From: Amycolatopsis tucumanensis | GTDB lineage: Bacteria > Actinomycetota > Actinomycetes > Mycobacteriales > Pseudonocardiaceae | DNA: 64,000 bases | Reading direction: 5' to 3' | NCBI RefSeq assembly: GCF_021654135.1 | Contig: NZ_JAKGSD010000028.1 | Location: 1-64,000, forward strand | In this document: positions 25,777 to 41,030 of the stretch, piece by piece | Layout of the letters: the number at the start of each line of letters is the position of its first letter | Position numbering within the stretch: the first letter of the stretch is position 1 | Translations under genes and position numbers: made by a program | Notes under the pieces: model-generated | The model's input: only the letters and a program-made list of their open reading frames with translations | Told to the model about the DNA's origin: nothing | Databases searched by the model: none

Positions 25777-27003
25777 GTGCCCACCAACGAAGAGGCGCTG
25801 GTCAGCCACCTCGGCGACATCGCCGGCGAGTACGACGCCGAGGCGAACCTGGAGCGCTTCGCGGACACTCCGGCGGGAAAGCTCTACGACAAGGGCGAGC
25901 AGGCGTTCGACGCCACGTCCAAGCTCCGGCAGGCGATGGAGGACGGCGACCTCCAGACGCTGGCGAGCGAGGGCTTCCAGACGCTCAGTGCCGCCACGAG
26001 CTTCGTGGACGAGGCGGCCGGCACCATCACCGGCATCGTGTCCGACCCGCTGGGCTGGCTGATCTCCAACGGCGTGAGCTTCCTGATCAGCTGGATCGAG
26101 CCGCTCAACGAGGCGCTCGAACTGGTCACCGGCGATCCCGAGGCACTGCAGGCAGGCGCGGACGCCTTCAACGCGCTGGGCGGGGACATCGAGCGGCTGT
26201 GCGCCGACACCGAGAAGCTGCTCGTCGAGGGCCTCGCCGGCTGGGAGGGCCCCGCTGCCGCGGCGGCGGGCGAACGGCTGGCGGAGTTCCGGGACGGGCT
26301 CAAGGGCACCGCGGGCGCCACCGGCGAGATCGCGACACTGCTCGCGGTCAGCTCGGCCGTGATGAGCGTGATCAAGGACGTGATCACCAGCATCATCAGC
26401 GACTTCGTGGAGTGGCTGATCGTGACCTGGCTCGCCGCGCTCGCGGCGTCCACCGTCACGTTCGGCGGCTCGCTCACCGTGGCGACGGGAGCCACCGCCG
26501 TGCGAGCGGGCACGGAGACCATGAAGGCCAACCGCTGGGTCCTCAAGCTCAAGCAGATCATCGACAAGCTCAACGAGCTCATCGGCAGGATCCAGGCGTT
26601 CCTGGCGAAGATCCCCGGGTTCCGGAAGCTCGCCGACGGCCTGGGCACCGCGGACAGCCGGGTCGGCAAGCTCGTCGACGGCACGCTGACCGAGAAGCTC
26701 GGCGACGAACTCGTCGGCAAGCTCAAGGACGGCACCGAGACCCTCGGCGGCGCGATCCGCGAGCGGGCAGGCAAGACGATCCGGGACTCGGCGGTCGAGG
26801 CCGCCAAGGAGAAGGTGTTCTCGACCTACGACAACGTCGCGAAGGACGGACGCGGCGAGGAGATCAAGGTCCCGGACCTGGCGGGCACCGCCAAGGCGGC
26901 CAGCGAGACCGTTCAGCCGTTCAAAGACGCCGTCGAGCGGCGGGGCGTCGCTGGGGATCCGGACATGGACGACGCCGAGATCAGCGGCAAGCTCGACTTC
27001 TGA
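25777..27003 (+). CDS. WXG-like putative type VII substrate, 408 residues
   Basis: Third gene of the cassette, starting GTG at 25777, one base after the previous stop. A WXG-type turn (GWEGPAAAAAGERL, residues 155-168) links two helices, as in long LXG/WXG substrates. Strongly hydrophobic stretches occur near 88-110 and 186-240. The last 150 residues are Lys/Gly-rich and helical (KIPGFRKLADGLG onward), with no toxin or enzyme domain I can name. It may be a secreted effector or pore-like protein; function unknown. No immunity gene is apparent. Confidence 0.6.
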   Translation: MPTNEEALVSHLGDIAGEYDAEANLERFADTPAGKLYDKGEQAFDATSKLRQAMEDGDLQTLASEGFQTLSAATSFVDEAAGTITGIVSDPLGWLISNGVSFLISWIEPLNEALELVTGDPEALQAGADAFNALGGDIERLCADTEKLLVEGLAGWEGPAAAAAGERLAEFRDGLKGTAGATGEIATLLAVSSAVMSVIKDVITSIISDFVEWLIVTWLAALAASTVTFGGSLTVATGATAVRAGTETMKANRWVLKLKQIIDKLNELIGRIQAFLAKIPGFRKLADGLGTADSRVGKLVDGTLTEKLGDELVGKLKDGTETLGGAIRERAGKTIRDSAVEAAKEKVFSTYDNVAKDGRGEEIKVPDLAGTAKAASETVQPFKDAVERRGVAGDPDMDDAEISGKLDF

Positions 27004-27012
27004 GCCGCGCGA

Positions 27013-27046
27013 AAAGGGGCCCCAGGCACGCGCCTGGGGCCCCTTT
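27013..27046. terminator. Bidirectional terminator after the EspC/WXG cassette
   Basis: AAAGGGGCCCCAGGC (27013-27027) and GCCTGGGGCCCCTTT (27032-27046) form a 15-pair stem with loop ACGC. It starts nine bases after the WXG-like stop (plus) and lies just beyond the stop of the small minus-strand gene at 27060, so it serves both. Confidence 0.85.
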
Positions 27047-27059
27047 CACGTGCAAAGAC

Positions 27060-27206
27060 CTAGTCGTCCTCGTCGGGCTTGGCGTGGTCCGGCTTGCCCG
27101 GGTTGGGGTCCCTCGACAGGTCGATCGCCGGGTGCGTCGGGGCGCCCTCGGGCGCTGCGTGCCGCCCTCTCGACGGCGCCTCCTCCGGGGTCTGCTCTGC
27201 GTTCAC
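27060..27206 (-). CDS. Small hydrophilic protein, 48 residues
   Basis: GTG at 27206 with an excellent ribosome-binding site (GAGGAGG seven bases upstream) opens a 48-residue frame, MNAEQTPEEAPSRGRHAAPE to a DPNPGKPDHAKPDEDD-type acidic end. It has no hydrophobic core and is probably disordered. It lies between the rpoC terminator and the cassette terminator, so it must have its own promoter or rely on read-through. Not recognised; similar small genes near rpoC may exist in relatives. Confidence 0.6.
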   Translation of the reverse strand: MNAEQTPEEAPSRGRHAAPEGAPTHPAIDLSRDPNPGKPDHAKPDEDD

Positions 27207-27276
27207 AACGCCCTCCTCGTGTCGCTCGTGTGAACTCGCGCCTCACGCTACCTCCGCGCCCCGCCGCGGACACGAC

Positions 27277-27312
27277 GAAGCCCCCGGCTCCGCGAAGGGA
27301 GCCGGGGGCTTC
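27277..27312 (-). terminator. Terminator after rpoC
   Basis: GAAGCCCCCGGCTC (27277-27290) and GAGCCGGGGGCTTC (27299-27312) form a 14-pair stem with loop CGCGAAGG, 13 bases beyond the rpoC stop on the minus strand. Confidence 0.85.
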
Positions 27313-27325
27313 GGGACAACTCAGG

Positions 27326-31237
<3,912 letters not shown>

Positions 31238-31283
31238 GTCGTTGCATCCCCTTTGGGGTTGATTCGGCTAGAGGAGTCGGCTA

Positions 31284-31320
31284 CCGGGAGCGGGGCCGCG
31301 GGAGGTGGCCCCGCTCCCGG
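31284..31320 (-). other. Strong hairpin between rpoB and rpoC
   Basis: CCGGGAGCGGGGCC (31284-31297) and GGCCCCGCTCCCGG (31307-31320) make a perfect 14-pair stem with a nine-base loop, eight bases beyond the rpoB stop. No U tract follows. It could act as a partial terminator, RNase III site or stability element between two subunit genes needed at equal level. Confidence 0.65.
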
Positions 31321-31328
31321 TCGCTACG

Positions 31329-34829
<3,501 letters not shown>

Positions 34830-34866
34830 GATGCGTCCTTCCGGGGACAATGAGCGGTGCGCAGCC

Positions 34867-34895
34867 GCGTTAGCAACAGCTAAAGCGACTGTCAA
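34867..34895 (-). promoter_or_regulatory. Predicted rpoB promoter
   Basis: On the minus strand TTGACA (34895-34890) is a perfect -35, followed after 17 bases by TAACGC (34872-34867) as a weak -10. Transcription would start near 34860, about 30 bases before the TTG start. A second -10-like TAGGAT lies near 34918. Confidence 0.6.
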
Positions 34896-34929
34896 GGGTG
34901 CCGTGTGCCCACTATCCTAGCTTCCGTCT

Positions 34930-35700
34930 CCGGGCAGCCTGAAAGAGGGCAGCGCAAAGAAGCAGTCTAGCCCGAACGACGCGTTCTGTCGAGGGGACCT
35001 CTCGATGGGGCCCGCACCTCGATCACGACGTCCTCAGGCATCGCCTCCCGGCAGACCCTCCCGCAGGGTGCTGCCGTTGGCGATAAGCGTGAACCCCCGG
35101 CGCCGAAGAGTCAAGATGCCACGCGGCGAACCCGCCGGTTGGCGCAACGCCATCGCGGTCCGTACACGGCTTCGACCTGGGGATTCGTGCGCGCGGAGGC
35201 GCGCTGGGACGGTTGTGGTCACCAGGGGTTGCGGCTCGGCTCACGCCGGTCCAAGATCGTCCTCGGGTGTTGTGGCGGGGCCCCGCGGAGCGGCGCGGCG
35301 GCCCCGGTCCGGCCGCCGTGGAGGACCGATCGCGGCTGGTTTTAGTGGCGCGCTTCACGTGCCGGAGGGTGTCGTGTCGCGCGCCCCGGTAGGCCCTGGA
35401 GTCGGCTCGGGGAGTGGCGACGGGGTGAGTGCGCCGCGGCGTGCAGGCCTCTGGAACGGGCGGCGGCTGCTTCTGGTGCCCGTGGCGGCTCCGCCGTGGC
35501 CGCGTCCCGCGGACTCCCCCGCCCGAGTCGGGATCGGGCGGGCGGCGGCGCCGCGTCCGGCGGTCGGTCGCGCGGCCGGGCCGGCCTCCCCTCAGTAAGC
35601 AGAACGGCGCACCTCGGCGGGCGGGCACCGGGGGCACCGCCGCCACCGGCCAGTCGCGCGCCCTGCCGCCGGCGGGCCGGCCTCGCCCGGACAGCGGAAC
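34930..35700. other. Long non-coding region upstream of rpoB
   Basis: About 770 bases between the rpoB promoter and the 3' end of the Mce-associated gene. All open frames are short or rich in Arg/Pro/Ser in the way of antisense noise. A weak palindrome surrounds 34988-35005. I see no RNA gene or further promoter I can support, but the length leaves room for additional rpoB promoters. Confidence 0.4.
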
Positions 35701-35830
35701 GGCCCGCCGGGCCGGGGGCTCGGCGGGCCGTGGTGCCGTCGGGGTCAGCGGGACGGCGCCGGCGACGCCGGGGGCTCGGCGGGCCGTGGTGCCGTTGGGT
35801 CAGCGGGACGGCGCCGGCGACGCCGGGGGC
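35701..35830. repeat. Tandem duplication of a gene end and its hairpin
   Basis: A unit of about 56 bases beginning GCCGGGGGCTCGGCGGGCCG occurs at 35711-35766 and again at 35767-35821 with one base lost; a third partial copy starts at 35822. The second copy holds the stop codon of the gene at 35800, so the first is a non-coding repeat of its last codons and 3' flank. The arms GGCCCGCCG (35701-35709) and CGGCGGGCC (35721-35729) form a terminator-like hairpin. Confidence 0.7.
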
Positions 35831-36720
35831 GCGCTGGACGGCGCGGGCGTGGGCGTCGGCTGGTCTGCCGCGTACGTGTCGAGCGCCGAGACCTTCCACT
35901 TCCCGTCCACGTACTGCATGTTCAGCCACAGCTGGGCGCTGCCGCTCGCGGTCTGGTTCTGGTCCGTGCGCGTCGAGGTCTGGTCGACGAACACCATGAC
36001 CTTCGCGCGGTCCCCGTCCAGCATGATCACCGCGCTGCGGGTCGCCTTCACCGTGACCACGATCTTCTGCTGCGGGGCCAGCCGCTCGACCTCGCCGAAG
36101 ATGCGGTTGTACGTGGCCTTCACCTCGTCGTTGAGGAGCAGGTCCTTGGCCGCGTCCTGGGTCTTCGCGATGTTGTTGAAGTCGTAGGAGAACAGCGACT
36201 CCACGGCGTTCGACGCGGCCTTGCTGACGTCCGCGGTACGAGCGGTGTCCAGCAGGGCGGTGTTCGAGGTCATCGCGTCGACGCGGTTGCCCTCGATCTT
36301 GAACCACACCGCGAACCCGGCCAGCACCAGCGCCAGGCCGAACAGCGCGCCGGCCAGGACGTACGGGCTGGTCTTGCGCCGCGGGCCGGGCTCCGCGGGC
36401 TCCTCCTCCGCCGCGGCGGCCTCGGCCTCGGCGTAGCTCCGCGGCTTCGGCTCCCCCGCGTCGCGGGCCTTCGGCCGCGGGCTCGGCCGCCGGGGCTCGG
36501 CCGGGGCTTCCGCAGCCTCAGCCGATGCGGGCTCAGCCGAAGCGGGCTCAACCGAAGCGGGCTCGGCCGGCGCCGAAGCCTCCTCGACCTCGGGCGCGCT
36601 GACCTCGTCGGTCTCGGTGTACTCCTCGTCGCGGGGCCTCGGCGAGGGGCGCCGGATCCCGGCGCCTGCGACCTTGGGGCGGCGGCGCACCGGCGGCGGC
36701 TGCCGGCGAGACGGTGGCAT
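35800..36720 (-). CDS. Mce-associated membrane protein
   Basis: Last gene of the mce operon. The 306-residue product has a charged N-terminal region with repeats of the type EPASxEPASAEPASAE (about 52-75), one membrane helix (YVLAGALFGLALVLAGFAVW, about 119-138) and an exported domain of about 150 residues containing VDAMTSNTALLDTARTADVS and WKVSALDTY, as in Mam proteins coded with Mce operons. Mam proteins are thought to stabilise Mce complexes. The Pro-rich end lies inside a tandem DNA repeat, so its C-terminus may vary between strains. Confidence 0.8.
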   Translation of the reverse strand: MPPSRRQPPPVRRRPKVAGAGIRRPSPRPRDEEYTETDEVSAPEVEEASAPAEPASVEPASAEPASAEAAEAPAEPRRPSPRPKARDAGEPKPRSYAEAEAAAAEEEPAEPGPRRKTSPYVLAGALFGLALVLAGFAVWFKIEGNRVDAMTSNTALLDTARTADVSKAASNAVESLFSYDFNNIAKTQDAAKDLLLNDEVKATYNRIFGEVERLAPQQKIVVTVKATRSAVIMLDGDRAKVMVFVDQTSTRTDQNQTASGSAQLWLNMQYVDGKWKVSALDTYAADQPTPTPAPSSAPPASPAPSR

Positions 36721-36754
36721 GACTGGTCCTCTCCTCGTACGCCTGGGGCGACGG

Positions 36755-37342
36755 CTACTGCCCGCTCACGAGCGGCACCGACCCGATCCCGGACACCTTC
36801 CACTCGTCACCGACCCGGGTCATCTGCACCTCCAGCCGCAACGGCTTGGCGGCGGGCTGCGCGCCCTCCTTGGTGACCAGCGTGCTGATCGCGGCCAGGA
36901 AGCTCGCCTTCCCGCCGTGCAGGTCCAGCTCCTCCACGCCGATGTCCTGCACCGTGGTGGTCACCTTGGTCTTGGCGTCGGCCATCGCCTGGCGGTAGTT
37001 CTGCTCGCTCGCGGTGATCTGGTCGACCAGCTCCTGGGTCGAGACGGCCTTCTGCTGCGCGAAGTAGGCGTCCGGGTTGGTGTAGTCCAGCTCGGTGTAC
37101 GCCTTGACCGCCGTGGTGCCCGCCTTGACCACGTCGTCGCGGGCCTGGGCCAGGTCCAGGTTGTCGTCGGCGGAGGCGACCCACCACTGGACGCCGAAGA
37201 TCCCGGCCACGATCAGCGTCGCCGCGGCCAGCGCGGCCGTGCCCAGCACCAGGTACCGGCCCAGCTTGTCCCCGGCCGCCGGGTCCGCGGCAGGCGGCTC
37301 CGGGAAGCCGGCGTCCTCGGTCCGTGCCTCGTCCGAACTCAT
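36755..37342 (-). CDS. Mce-associated membrane protein
   Basis: The 195-residue product has a short acidic N-terminus (MSSDEARTEDAGFPEPPAAD), one membrane helix (YLVLGTAALAAATLIVAGIF, about 29-48) and an exported domain with LAQARDDVVKAGTTAVKAYT and a C-terminal strand pair ending GDEWKVSGIGSVPLVSGQ, the Mam/DUF-type pattern shared with the gene at 35800. It lies 36 bases after mceF and 34 before the next gene, in the same operon. Confidence 0.8.
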   Translation of the reverse strand: MSSDEARTEDAGFPEPPAADPAAGDKLGRYLVLGTAALAAATLIVAGIFGVQWWVASADDNLDLAQARDDVVKAGTTAVKAYTELDYTNPDAYFAQQKAVSTQELVDQITASEQNYRQAMADAKTKVTTTVQDIGVEELDLHGGKASFLAAISTLVTKEGAQPAAKPLRLEVQMTRVGDEWKVSGIGSVPLVSGQ

Positions 37343-37378
37343 AACACTCCAGAGTAGGTAGGTCGGGTGTGGGCGGCG

Positions 37379-38638
37379 TCAGCCGGGCAGCCCCAGCAGG
37401 GCGGACAGGCTGGTGATCGACACGCCCGGCGAGCCGACGACGCCGGGGGTGCCCCGCATGTACGCCAGCTGCTCCTCGTCGCGGGTCGAGTTCTGCTGCA
37501 CGTCCTGCGGCGTCGGCGCGACCGGCACGCCGTTGTACGGCGCGTTCTGGGCGCCGCGCACGCCGATCGGGCTGCCCGCGGGCTCCGCGCAGTACGAGTT
37601 CAGGTTCGGGTCGCGCGGGGTCGTCTCCGCGCCCGTGCGGTACTCCTCCGGGCTCATGTAGCCCTTGGTGCACACCGGCGGGTCGAACAGGTTGAGCGCG
37701 AGCCCGAGGTGCGCGGTGCCGTCACCGGGCGCCACGCTGCGGGCGCCGACCGCCAGCACCGGGTAGCTGACGAGCACCTGCTGGATGCCGTCCTGCCGGG
37801 TCAGCAGCAGGTTCGACGTGGTCAGCAGGTTCGCGGTCAGCTCACCGAGACCGGGCCCGAGGTCGGTGACGAACTGGTTGAGCGTCTGCGCCGCGCCGGG
37901 GGCGACCTCGATCAGTCGCCGGATGTCGGCGTCGGAGCCCTTCAGCGTCGCCGACAGCTCGTTGAGGTTGGCGCTGAACTCCTTCAGGTTGCCCGCCTGC
38001 TGGTTCTGCGTCTGCAGCACCCGCTCGCCGGAGTCGAGCAGCTGCACGGTCTGCGGCAGGTACTGCTGCGCGGTGGCGGTGAAGTCGCGCGCGGTGTCCA
38101 GCAGCTGCTGCAGGCCCGGCCCGGTGCCGTTGAACGCGTCGTAGGACTCGTCGACGACGGTCCGCAGCGCGTCCTTCGGCACCGAGGACGCCAGGCTGTC
38201 CAGGTCGGTGATGATCTGGTCGGTGCCGATCGGCACCTGGGTCTTCGCGGCCGGGATGACCGAGCCGCCCGCGAGGTACGGACCGCCGTCGGCGACCGGC
38301 CGCAGGTCCACGAACTGCTCGCCGACGGCCGACCGGTTGGCGATGACGGCCTGCAGGTTCGCCGGCACCTGCGGGGTGTCCGGCGCGATCTCCAGGTCCG
38401 CTTCCAGCCCCTCGGCGGTGAGCCGCAGCTGGCCGACCTTGCCGATGTTGTAGCCGCGGTAGGTGACCTCGGCCCCGGTGAAGATGCCGCCGGACTGGGT
38501 CAGCTCCAGCTTGACCGTGTAGCCGGTCTGGCCGAACACCTGCCCGAGCCCGGCGAACCGGATCAGCGCGTACACCACGGCCACCACGGAGATGACCAGG
38601 AACGCGATCAGTTGGATCTTGGTCTTGCGGACCAGCAT
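37379..38638 (-). CDS. mceF: Mce family protein MceF
   Basis: Sixth substrate-binding-type Mce subunit. The 419-residue product has an N-terminal membrane helix (LIAFLVISVVAVVYALIRFA), the MCE/MlaD domain (YTVKLELTQSGGIFTGAEVT, YRGYNIGKVGQLRLT, NRSAVGEQFVDLRP) and a long helical region to about 330, with a Pro/Asn-rich end. It starts ATG at 38638 (TGATG with mceE) or GTG at 38641. With MceA-E it would build the hexameric tube that carries lipids across the envelope. Confidence 0.9.
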   Translation of the reverse strand: MLVRKTKIQLIAFLVISVVAVVYALIRFAGLGQVFGQTGYTVKLELTQSGGIFTGAEVTYRGYNIGKVGQLRLTAEGLEADLEIAPDTPQVPANLQAVIANRSAVGEQFVDLRPVADGGPYLAGGSVIPAAKTQVPIGTDQIITDLDSLASSVPKDALRTVVDESYDAFNGTGPGLQQLLDTARDFTATAQQYLPQTVQLLDSGERVLQTQNQQAGNLKEFSANLNELSATLKGSDADIRRLIEVAPGAAQTLNQFVTDLGPGLGELTANLLTTSNLLLTRQDGIQQVLVSYPVLAVGARSVAPGDGTAHLGLALNLFDPPVCTKGYMSPEEYRTGAETTPRDPNLNSYCAEPAGSPIGVRGAQNAPYNGVPVAPTPQDVQQNSTRDEEQLAYMRGTPGVVGSPGVSITSLSALLGLPG

Positions 38639-39849
38639 CACACACCCCCCGCCAGCAGGCCGAAGATGCCCGCGACCCCGGTCTGTTGCGGCTGCGCCCC
38701 GGTCGCGCCGGTCGCAGCCGTGCTCTGCGGCGCCAGATCCTGCGGCAACGGCAGCGGCGGCGGCTGGTTGGCCTGTTCGCCCTCGACGCCGCCGGTGAGC
38801 CCGGCCAGGCTGTCCGGCAGCACGCCGCCGAGCGGGTTCTGCCTGCTGCGGCTCAGGTTCTGCAGCACGTTCTGCAGGTTGAGGTCGATCTTGGCGTAGA
38901 GGTTGAAGTAGTCGCCCTTCACGCCGTCGACCGCCGCGTCGGTGAACGGGTAGGTCAGCAGGATCTCCAGCGACTTGGGCAGGTCGGCGCCGGCCTCGCC
39001 GAGCTTCTGCAGCGTCGGCAGCAGCGCCCGCAGGTCGGCGACCAGGTTCTCCTGGCTCTTGTTCAGCGTGTCGACGGTGACGCCGGAGAGGTTCTGCAGC
39101 GCCTGCAGCATGGTGACCAGCTGGGTGCGCTGCTGCTCCAGGACGCCGATGCCGGGGCCGAGGTCGTCGATGGCGTTGACGATCTGGTCCTTCTGCCCGG
39201 CCAGCGTGCTGGCGAGCCGGTTGAGGCCGTCCAGCGCGCGGGTGATGTCGCCGGACTGGGCGTCCAGTGTGGACACCAGCTGGTTGGCGTTGTCCAGCAG
39301 GCGCCGGATGTCCGGCTCGCGGCCCTCGGTGGCGGCGTTGAGCTCCTTGGTGATGGTGTTGAGCTGCTCGACCCCGCCGCCGTTGAGCAGCATGGACAGC
39401 GCGCCGAGCACCTCCTCCACCTCGACGCTGCGGTTGGTGCGCGCCAGCGGGATCTCCGCGCCGTCGGTGAGCGTGCCCTGCGCCAGGTCGTCGCCGGGCG
39501 AGGCCAGCTCGACGTACTTCTCGCCGAGGAGGCTGGACTGCCGGATGTTGGCGAGCGAGTTGGCCGGCAGCTTGACGTCGCCGTTGAGCTTCACGGTGAC
39601 CTCGGCGTGCCAGCCGTCCGGCGTCAGGCCGATCGCCTCGACCCGGCCGACCGGGACCTCGTTGACCTTGACGCCAGCCTGCGGCACGAGGTCGAGCACG
39701 TCGTTGAACTGGACCTTGACCGTGTACGGGTGGTCGCCGAGGTCGGCGCCGCCGGGCAGCGGCACGTCGTAGATGCCGCCGAACGAGCAACTGGACAGGG
39801 TCAGCGCGCCGGCCACGCCGGCGGCGACGAGCGCGATCGTCTTCCTCAT
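38638..39849 (-). CDS. mceE: Mce family lipoprotein MceE
   Basis: The 403-residue product has a lipoprotein signal with lipobox LSSC (Cys21), as MceE subunits usually do, followed by the MCE domain (YTVKVQFNDVLDLVPQAGVK, NEVPVGRVEAIGL, RQSSLLGEKYVELASPGDD), a long helical segment and a Pro/Gln/Ala-rich end. ATG at 39849 overlaps the mceD stop (ATGA). The lipid anchor would tether the Mce tube to the outer face of the cytoplasmic membrane. Confidence 0.92.
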   Translation of the reverse strand: MRKTIALVAAGVAGALTLSSCSFGGIYDVPLPGGADLGDHPYTVKVQFNDVLDLVPQAGVKVNEVPVGRVEAIGLTPDGWHAEVTVKLNGDVKLPANSLANIRQSSLLGEKYVELASPGDDLAQGTLTDGAEIPLARTNRSVEVEEVLGALSMLLNGGGVEQLNTITKELNAATEGREPDIRRLLDNANQLVSTLDAQSGDITRALDGLNRLASTLAGQKDQIVNAIDDLGPGIGVLEQQRTQLVTMLQALQNLSGVTVDTLNKSQENLVADLRALLPTLQKLGEAGADLPKSLEILLTYPFTDAAVDGVKGDYFNLYAKIDLNLQNVLQNLSRSRQNPLGGVLPDSLAGLTGGVEGEQANQPPPLPLPQDLAPQSTAATGATGAQPQQTGVAGIFGLLAGGV

Positions 39850-41030
39850 CGCGACGCCCCCGTTCCGTAGACCGTCTGCGCCAGCGGGAGCGGCAGCGGC
39901 GGCAGCTCGCCGTTCTGCAGCGCGTGCACCGTCTGCGCGACCGACGGCAGCGGCACCGCGCCGTCCAGCAGCGGCGCGACCGAGCTGCACAGGTCGCCGA
40001 TCGCGTCCAGCGCGGACGGGGTCTGCTTGAGCAGGTTGCAGATCATCACGATCGGCGGCTGGGTCAGCTCGTTGAGGTTGGCCCGCGCGTCGAGCGTGCC
40101 CGACGAGCCGTTGTAGGCGTTGATCACGTTGTTCAGGCCGACCGGCGCGACGTCGAGGATCTCGGCGAGCGCGCTGCGCTGGTCCACCAGCACCTGGGTC
40201 ACGCTGGCCAGCTTGTCCACATTGGACTTCAGCCGGTCGGAGTGGTTGTTGATGAACTGCTGCACGGTGGCGAGCGTGGTGCCGAGCTGCTGCACCGTGG
40301 CGGCCAGGTTGTCCTTCTCCCCCGCCAGGTAGCCGGAGACGTCGGCCAGCCGCTGCTCGAACTGGCGCACCTGGTTGTCGCTGTTGGCCAGGGTGGTGGT
40401 GAAGTCGGCCAGGTTGGAGATCGTGCCGAACAGGTCGTCCTCGTTGCCGGACAACGTCTTCGACGCCTGGCTCAGCTTGGTGATCGTGTCGTGCAGGGCC
40501 TGGCCGTTGCCGTCCAGGTTCTGCGCCAGCGTGGTCAGCAGGTCCGACAGCGAGCCGTTGGAGTTGACCCCGTTCGGGCCGAGCGAGCGGCTGATCTTGT
40601 CCAGGCTCTCGTAGAGCTGGTCGACCTCGATCGGCACCGCGGTCTTCTCCAGCGGGATGGTGGCGCCCTCGCTGATCACGTCGCCGCCGGTGTAGGCCGG
40701 GGCGAGCTGCACGTACCGGTCGCTGACCAGCGACGGCGCGACGATCGCGGCCTGCGCGTCGGCGGGCACCCGCACCGTGCGGTCGTACTCCATCACGACC
40801 TTGACCCGGTCGCCCATCGGCTCGACCGAGGTCACCTTGCCCATGTCCACGCCGAGCACCCGCACGCTGTTGCCGACGTAGAGACCGGTCGCGCTGGTGA
40901 AGTAGGCGGTGAGGTGTTTCTTGTCGGCGTCCTTGAGGGTCCACCAGAGCACGCCGGCCACGACGAGGCCGAGCACGCACGCCGCGGCGACGCCGCGCGC
41001 GAGGGATCGGCCGAAGCGGGTCTCCGTCAT
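39846..41030 (-). CDS. mceD: Mce family protein MceD
   Basis: The 394-residue product starts MTETRFGRSLARGVAAACVL with a single N-terminal membrane helix, then the MCE domain (LTAYFTSATGLYVGNSVRVL, GVDMGKVTSVEPMG, VSDRYVQLAPAY) and a helical region rich in Asn/Gln/Leu heptads (SQASKTLSGNEDDLFGTISN). ATG at 41030 overlaps the mceC stop; a GTG four codons upstream is less likely. Confidence 0.9.
   Translation of the reverse strand: MTETRFGRSLARGVAAACVLGLVVAGVLWWTLKDADKKHLTAYFTSATGLYVGNSVRVLGVDMGKVTSVEPMGDRVKVVMEYDRTVRVPADAQAAIVAPSLVSDRYVQLAPAYTGGDVISEGATIPLEKTAVPIEVDQLYESLDKISRSLGPNGVNSNGSLSDLLTTLAQNLDGNGQALHDTITKLSQASKTLSGNEDDLFGTISNLADFTTTLANSDNQVRQFEQRLADVSGYLAGEKDNLAATVQQLGTTLATVQQFINNHSDRLKSNVDKLASVTQVLVDQRSALAEILDVAPVGLNNVINAYNGSSGTLDARANLNELTQPPIVMICNLLKQTPSALDAIGDLCSSVAPLLDGAVPLPSVAQTVHALQNGELPPLPLPLAQTVYGTGASR

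Noticed and set aside
24567..25868. 433-codon minus-strand frame opposite the YbaB/EspC genes
   Set aside because: Composition is Ser/Arg/Cys-rich noise and the opposite strand carries well-supported, coupled genes with ribosome-binding sites.
35023..35646. Minus-strand frames upstream of rpoB, including one of 62 codons at 35034-35222
   Set aside because: Arg/Pro/Ser-rich, no ribosome-binding site, modest codon-position bias and no family; treated as non-coding.
36480..36580. Short GGGCTCAGCCGAAGC repeats suggestive of a CRISPR-like array
   Set aside because: They are imperfect, contiguous, in frame and encode the EPASAEPASAE repeats of the Mce-associated protein; no spacers exist.
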